A DNA stretch of 64,000 nucleotides from DASQZJ01 sp035638775 (GTDB lineage Bacteria > Pseudomonadota > Gammaproteobacteria > UBA5335 > SLRW01): assembly GCA_035638775.1 (NCBI GenBank), contig DASQZJ010000043.1, positions 25,650-89,649 of the forward strand, given 5' to 3'. Position 1 is the stretch's first letter. Every line of letters starts with the position of its first letter. The notes under the pieces were generated by a model, which saw nothing but the letters and a program-made list of their open reading frames with translations, did not search any database and was not told the origin of the DNA. Below are positions 63,201 through 64,000 of the stretch, in pieces. A program made the position numbers and the translations under genes.

Positions 63201-64000
63201 GACGACTTCCGCGTGACGGACGTCAGCGTCGCCGGCAACGACGTCGCACGCGCCTACGACAAGGACGGTCTGCTGACCAAGGCCGGCCAGCTCACGCTGA
63301 CCCGCGATGCGACCGACGGCCTGGTCGACGCCGCCGCCCTGGGCGACATGGCCGGCACGCGCCAGTACGACAAGTTCGGTGCGCTGAGCGCAGCGACGGC
63401 CAGCTACCAGGGCACGGCCCTGTACAGCGCCCGGTACCAGCGCGACGCCACCGGCCGCATCGTCAGCCGGGCGGAGACCATCGGCGGCGTGAAGCAGACC
63501 TACGACTACGCCTACGACAAGAACGGCCGGCTGCTGCAGGTGCGCGTCGACGGCATGGTCGCCGACACCTACACCTACGACGCCAACGGCAACCGCCTCT
63601 CGCACGACGGCAAGACGGCCACCTACGACGACCGCGACCGCCTGCTGACCTACGGCTCCACCTCGTACCGGTACAACGCCCGCGGCCAGCTCTCGCAGAA
63701 GACGGACTCCGCCGGCACCACGACCTACGATTATGACGTCCTGGGCAACCTGCGCGAGGTGAAGCTGCCCGACGGCCGGACCATCGACTACGTCATCGAC
63801 GGCCGCAACCGGCGCGTGGGCAAGGAGATCGACGGCAAGCTGGTCCGGGGCTTTTTGTACAAGGACCAGCTCAACCCGGTGGCCGAGCTGGACGGCTCGG
63901 GCAACGTGGTCGCCCGCTTCGTGTACGGTTCCAAGCCCAACGTGCCCGCCTACATGATCCGGAACGGCAAGACCTACCGGATCATCTCCGACCACCTGGG
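57213..64000 (+). CDS. Giant Sec-exported YD-repeat (Rhs-like) protein with teneurin-like domain order (3' end outside window)
   Basis: One open frame of 2,262 codons reaches the window edge. A signal peptide (LVCALTALLIPATSIA) leads. A propeller-like region (about 60-330), three Ig-like DT-PP repeats (334-640), a carboxypeptidase-regulatory-like domain (about 645-725, VIRGRVISRHGIPLSGVQV), a beta-rich plug-like part (970-1130), NHL repeats (1170-1485) and a YD-repeat shell (1490 onward) follow. The last residues, DQLNPVAELDGSGN to IISDHLG, are the start of the Rhs-associated core, so the variable C-terminus is outside. There is no PAAR domain, so type VI delivery is unlikely. GGGGG lies 6 nt before ATG. 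The middle is less GC-rich than its neighbours. Confidence 0.85.
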   Translation, partial: MDAWRSARGLVCALTALLIPATSIAVSGDDGPDRTYAHALWLARGRRVLRQPVAADDTELEIDAAAPVRRVALDRERGRLWIYSGGDLAAYDFDGKQVSRTQVVPSAQAAWDRLPLPHPFLHLLVRPDHGLWLVRGRSLVMVAPGGTVQERETIGGGAVDAAVDAVAKRVWIARPFTVSAYDQSGKQVARLSTFPRVVRAVAPGPEQGTLWLAGIRGVRLVDDSGTVRKEYPSIRAGGLARDTNGGLWAVSRLAIWHIDGAGQIAAVHRLRAVRGGGFRYSWAVDPANGTVWLAAGRTVRHIGRDGSLLGEKALADMPPRLLDRLGGVAVYADTFPPTLTIDSPAGGSYLPTHRPALGLSYDDNGVGVDPSTIRASNDGDPLPLDCSGDRTAAHCTPANPAPDGPVGLEVSVADFVGNRSDGVKVSFTIDTIPPSITVDTPANGAWINDPHPTLSGSVSEPATLTLDGASLSLDVHHAFRRQLDLAEGPNTVKLVAVDRAGNRGTKDLTVHLDTVPPDPVPGSVVAMGTPSNGQVTVSGDTDSVPAGIEVVVTNLDTGDRARTTANADGSFAAIVAARAGQSIEIRAVDRAGNVSDPLDEHVGPPDPADVARKINPTVNANVAESTAFLYQGSNPVQTGVAGGAIEARRAAVIRGRVISRHGIPLSGVQVTVQGHPKLGRTLTRSDGRYDLAVNGGGTLVLRYSHKRYLTARRRLHANWQSYREAPTVALVKPDAHATPVSFGATSVAQVAEGSVESDAAGKRRAIAVFAPGTQATMKMPDGSTQSLSGGDVRITEYTVGDNGRNAMPARLPDMSGYTYAVNLRIDQAAAAGATRVDFDKPVHLYVRNFLGFPVGGAVPLGWYDPSKAQWMPAHNGRVIGVVSLDANGCAALDVNGNGQAASADALQSLGIDQAGRCRIGHLYSPGQSFWRVSVHHFTTFDTNWPLSVIPGAAPPLLKPQLASAHKPDSGQEDRCGGCRVEAQSQVLGESMPIAGTSMSLVYSSDRAFGYARSRTIDIPVTGKTVPDNLLGVDVTVMVAGQVARRHFGPNPGQSYRFIWNGRDAYGRTLYGSHKATVKISYVYPAVYMRPAPGTLSFAIAPPNPTSITPAFVMSGRTQSLSRTWTEELRGRTPDSTALGGWLLSVHHLYDPDAHQLLKGDGTDRGAKSVAAEVRTVVGGGTKSPDDVPAKQASLDRPRDVAVDAAGDMFIASTYQGVMEVTPNGRIHQLSPNVPHASSVATGPDGAVYVGAASDHVIYRVVPDVSARVIAGDGEPCQYDWSQCGDDGPALDARLGISDVAVANDGTVYVMHESNWGGIKRLKAITPDRIIHTIYKYGGNLACCWAAEVSSVPTGGVDFGGWEGPILHMGSGGKTTKLRRAPTNGTIFDFGRGPDGSLYVLSALEGARIFRIRPDGTRSLVAGTGKSCRYYQHQCGDGGLARDAAFNWEDPGGMAVGQDGTIYLADWNTNRIRAIGPSLPGRKKGEFVVPSADGQKLFVFGPDGRHLRTTSATTGTLLYRFGYGDSGRLVSVTDGYGNVTTIERDSGGRATAVIAPDGEKTTLQIDASNHLVQVSDPEGRSWKVGYGTDGLLTRFRDRNGNTDHYAYNVAGLLTKVEEPTGTRWTLRRKALTDDGYSVSMSGGDGLTQGFAVHPLSNAGQKLVHTLPDGTHQVRFYSGDGSSEIDQPDGTVRKSRQGADPRYGPALPIPASTTVTTPSGLQLKRTVKRAVTRPDPRSLALGTQTDTINVNGNRYTRTVDVTDHTLSVTTPMGRTSHGTIDSQGRVSSLQVGDLAALHYGRDSRGRLVSVTRGSGSGARKVSMSYGPNGYLASVTDPDGRTERLDRDALGRVTKETRPDGSQILFRYDANGNVTAVVPPGRPAHDLGYDSHDDLASYAPPAIGGSRDATLYHYDASHRLTGVDYPGGATTTLDYGSGGHLVGIDTPRGTESYQYDRNTGQLTQIAGGGETLAFAWDGFLPTKQSWSGTVDGSVGFTWDDDFRVTDVSVAGNDVARAYDKDGLLTKAGQLTLTRDATDGLVDAAALGDMAGTRQYDKFGALSAATASYQGTALYSARYQRDATGRIVSRAETIGGVKQTYDYAYDKNGRLLQVRVDGMVADTYTYDANGNRLSHDGKTATYDDRDRLLTYGSTSYRYNARGQLSQKTDSAGTTTYDYDVLGNLREVKLPDGRTIDYVIDGRNRRVGKEIDGKLVRGFLYKDQLNPVAELDGSGNVVARFVYGSKPNVPAYMIRNGKTYRIISDHL

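Noticed and set aside
1..64000. CRISPR arrays, tRNA or rRNA genes, transposases, phage genes, attachment sites
   Set aside because: I looked for spaced repeats, cloverleaf-like segments and recombinase motifs and saw none. A small tRNA could be missed by eye; a tRNAscan run would settle it.
57213..64000. Type VI secretion effector of the Rhs type
   Set aside because: No PAAR domain or VgrG/Hcp gene is seen, and a Sec signal peptide is present. The window does not show what lies downstream, so this is a provisional rejection.

Overview
The window is about 70% G+C by eye. It is almost fully coding, with many 1-4 nt ATGA/GTGA gene overlaps. Its content points to a gammaproteobacterium outside the enterics, with a Pseudomonas-like layout; Chromatiales/Ectothiorhodospiraceae is my best guess, from inference only. 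Two blocks match the gene order known from Pseudomonas aeruginosa: argH-algZ-algR-hemC-hemD-hemX-hemY, and pyrX-pyrB-pyrR-ruvX-yqgE-tonB-gshB // pilG-pilH-pilI-pilJ-chpA-chpC. Here they lie in one window, separated mainly by a TSUP permease gene and a PyrK-like gene. I saw no tRNA, rRNA, CRISPR array, transposase or phage gene.

Layout. 1-13.9 kb is housekeeping and accessory metabolism: the end of an isocitrate/isopropylmalate-type dehydrogenase, a DksA-like protein, PoxB, a crotonase, a doubly frameshifted DUF2784 gene, a large GAF/PAS/GGDEF/EAL protein, cysE, trxB, DUF488, DUF924, a dienelactone hydrolase, the NAD-salvage pair pncA-pncB and a small outer-membrane barrel. 13.8-21.6 kb holds argH, a 160-bp MITE-like inverted-repeat element, algZ-algR and the hem genes. 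21.6-29.3 kb holds the TSUP permease with a possible operator, a pyrimidine cluster with an apparently non-catalytic dihydroorotase, ruvX, yqgE, tonB and gshB. 29.7-39.5 kb is the pil-chp chemosensory cluster for type IV pili; it has no methyltransferase or methylesterase gene.

39.6-57 kb is accessory metabolism: an aldehyde dehydrogenase, a 2-hydroxyacid dehydrogenase, an aminotransferase, an aminoglycoside-phosphotransferase-like protein with a histidine phosphatase, a royal-jelly-type lipoprotein, dsbB, the ornithine-lipid genes olsB-olsA behind tandem 11-bp PHO-box-like repeats, two methyltransferases, an acyl-CoA synthetase, two small c-type cytochromes, a thioesterase and a crotonase.

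From 57.2 kb to the end runs one open frame of more than 2,260 codons. It encodes a Sec-exported protein with Ig-like repeats, a carboxypeptidase-regulatory-like domain, an NHL propeller and a long YD-repeat shell that enters the Rhs core exactly at the window edge. The domain order resembles the teneurin ectodomain, and this is the most unusual object in the window. Its C-terminal, possibly toxic, domain lies outside the view.
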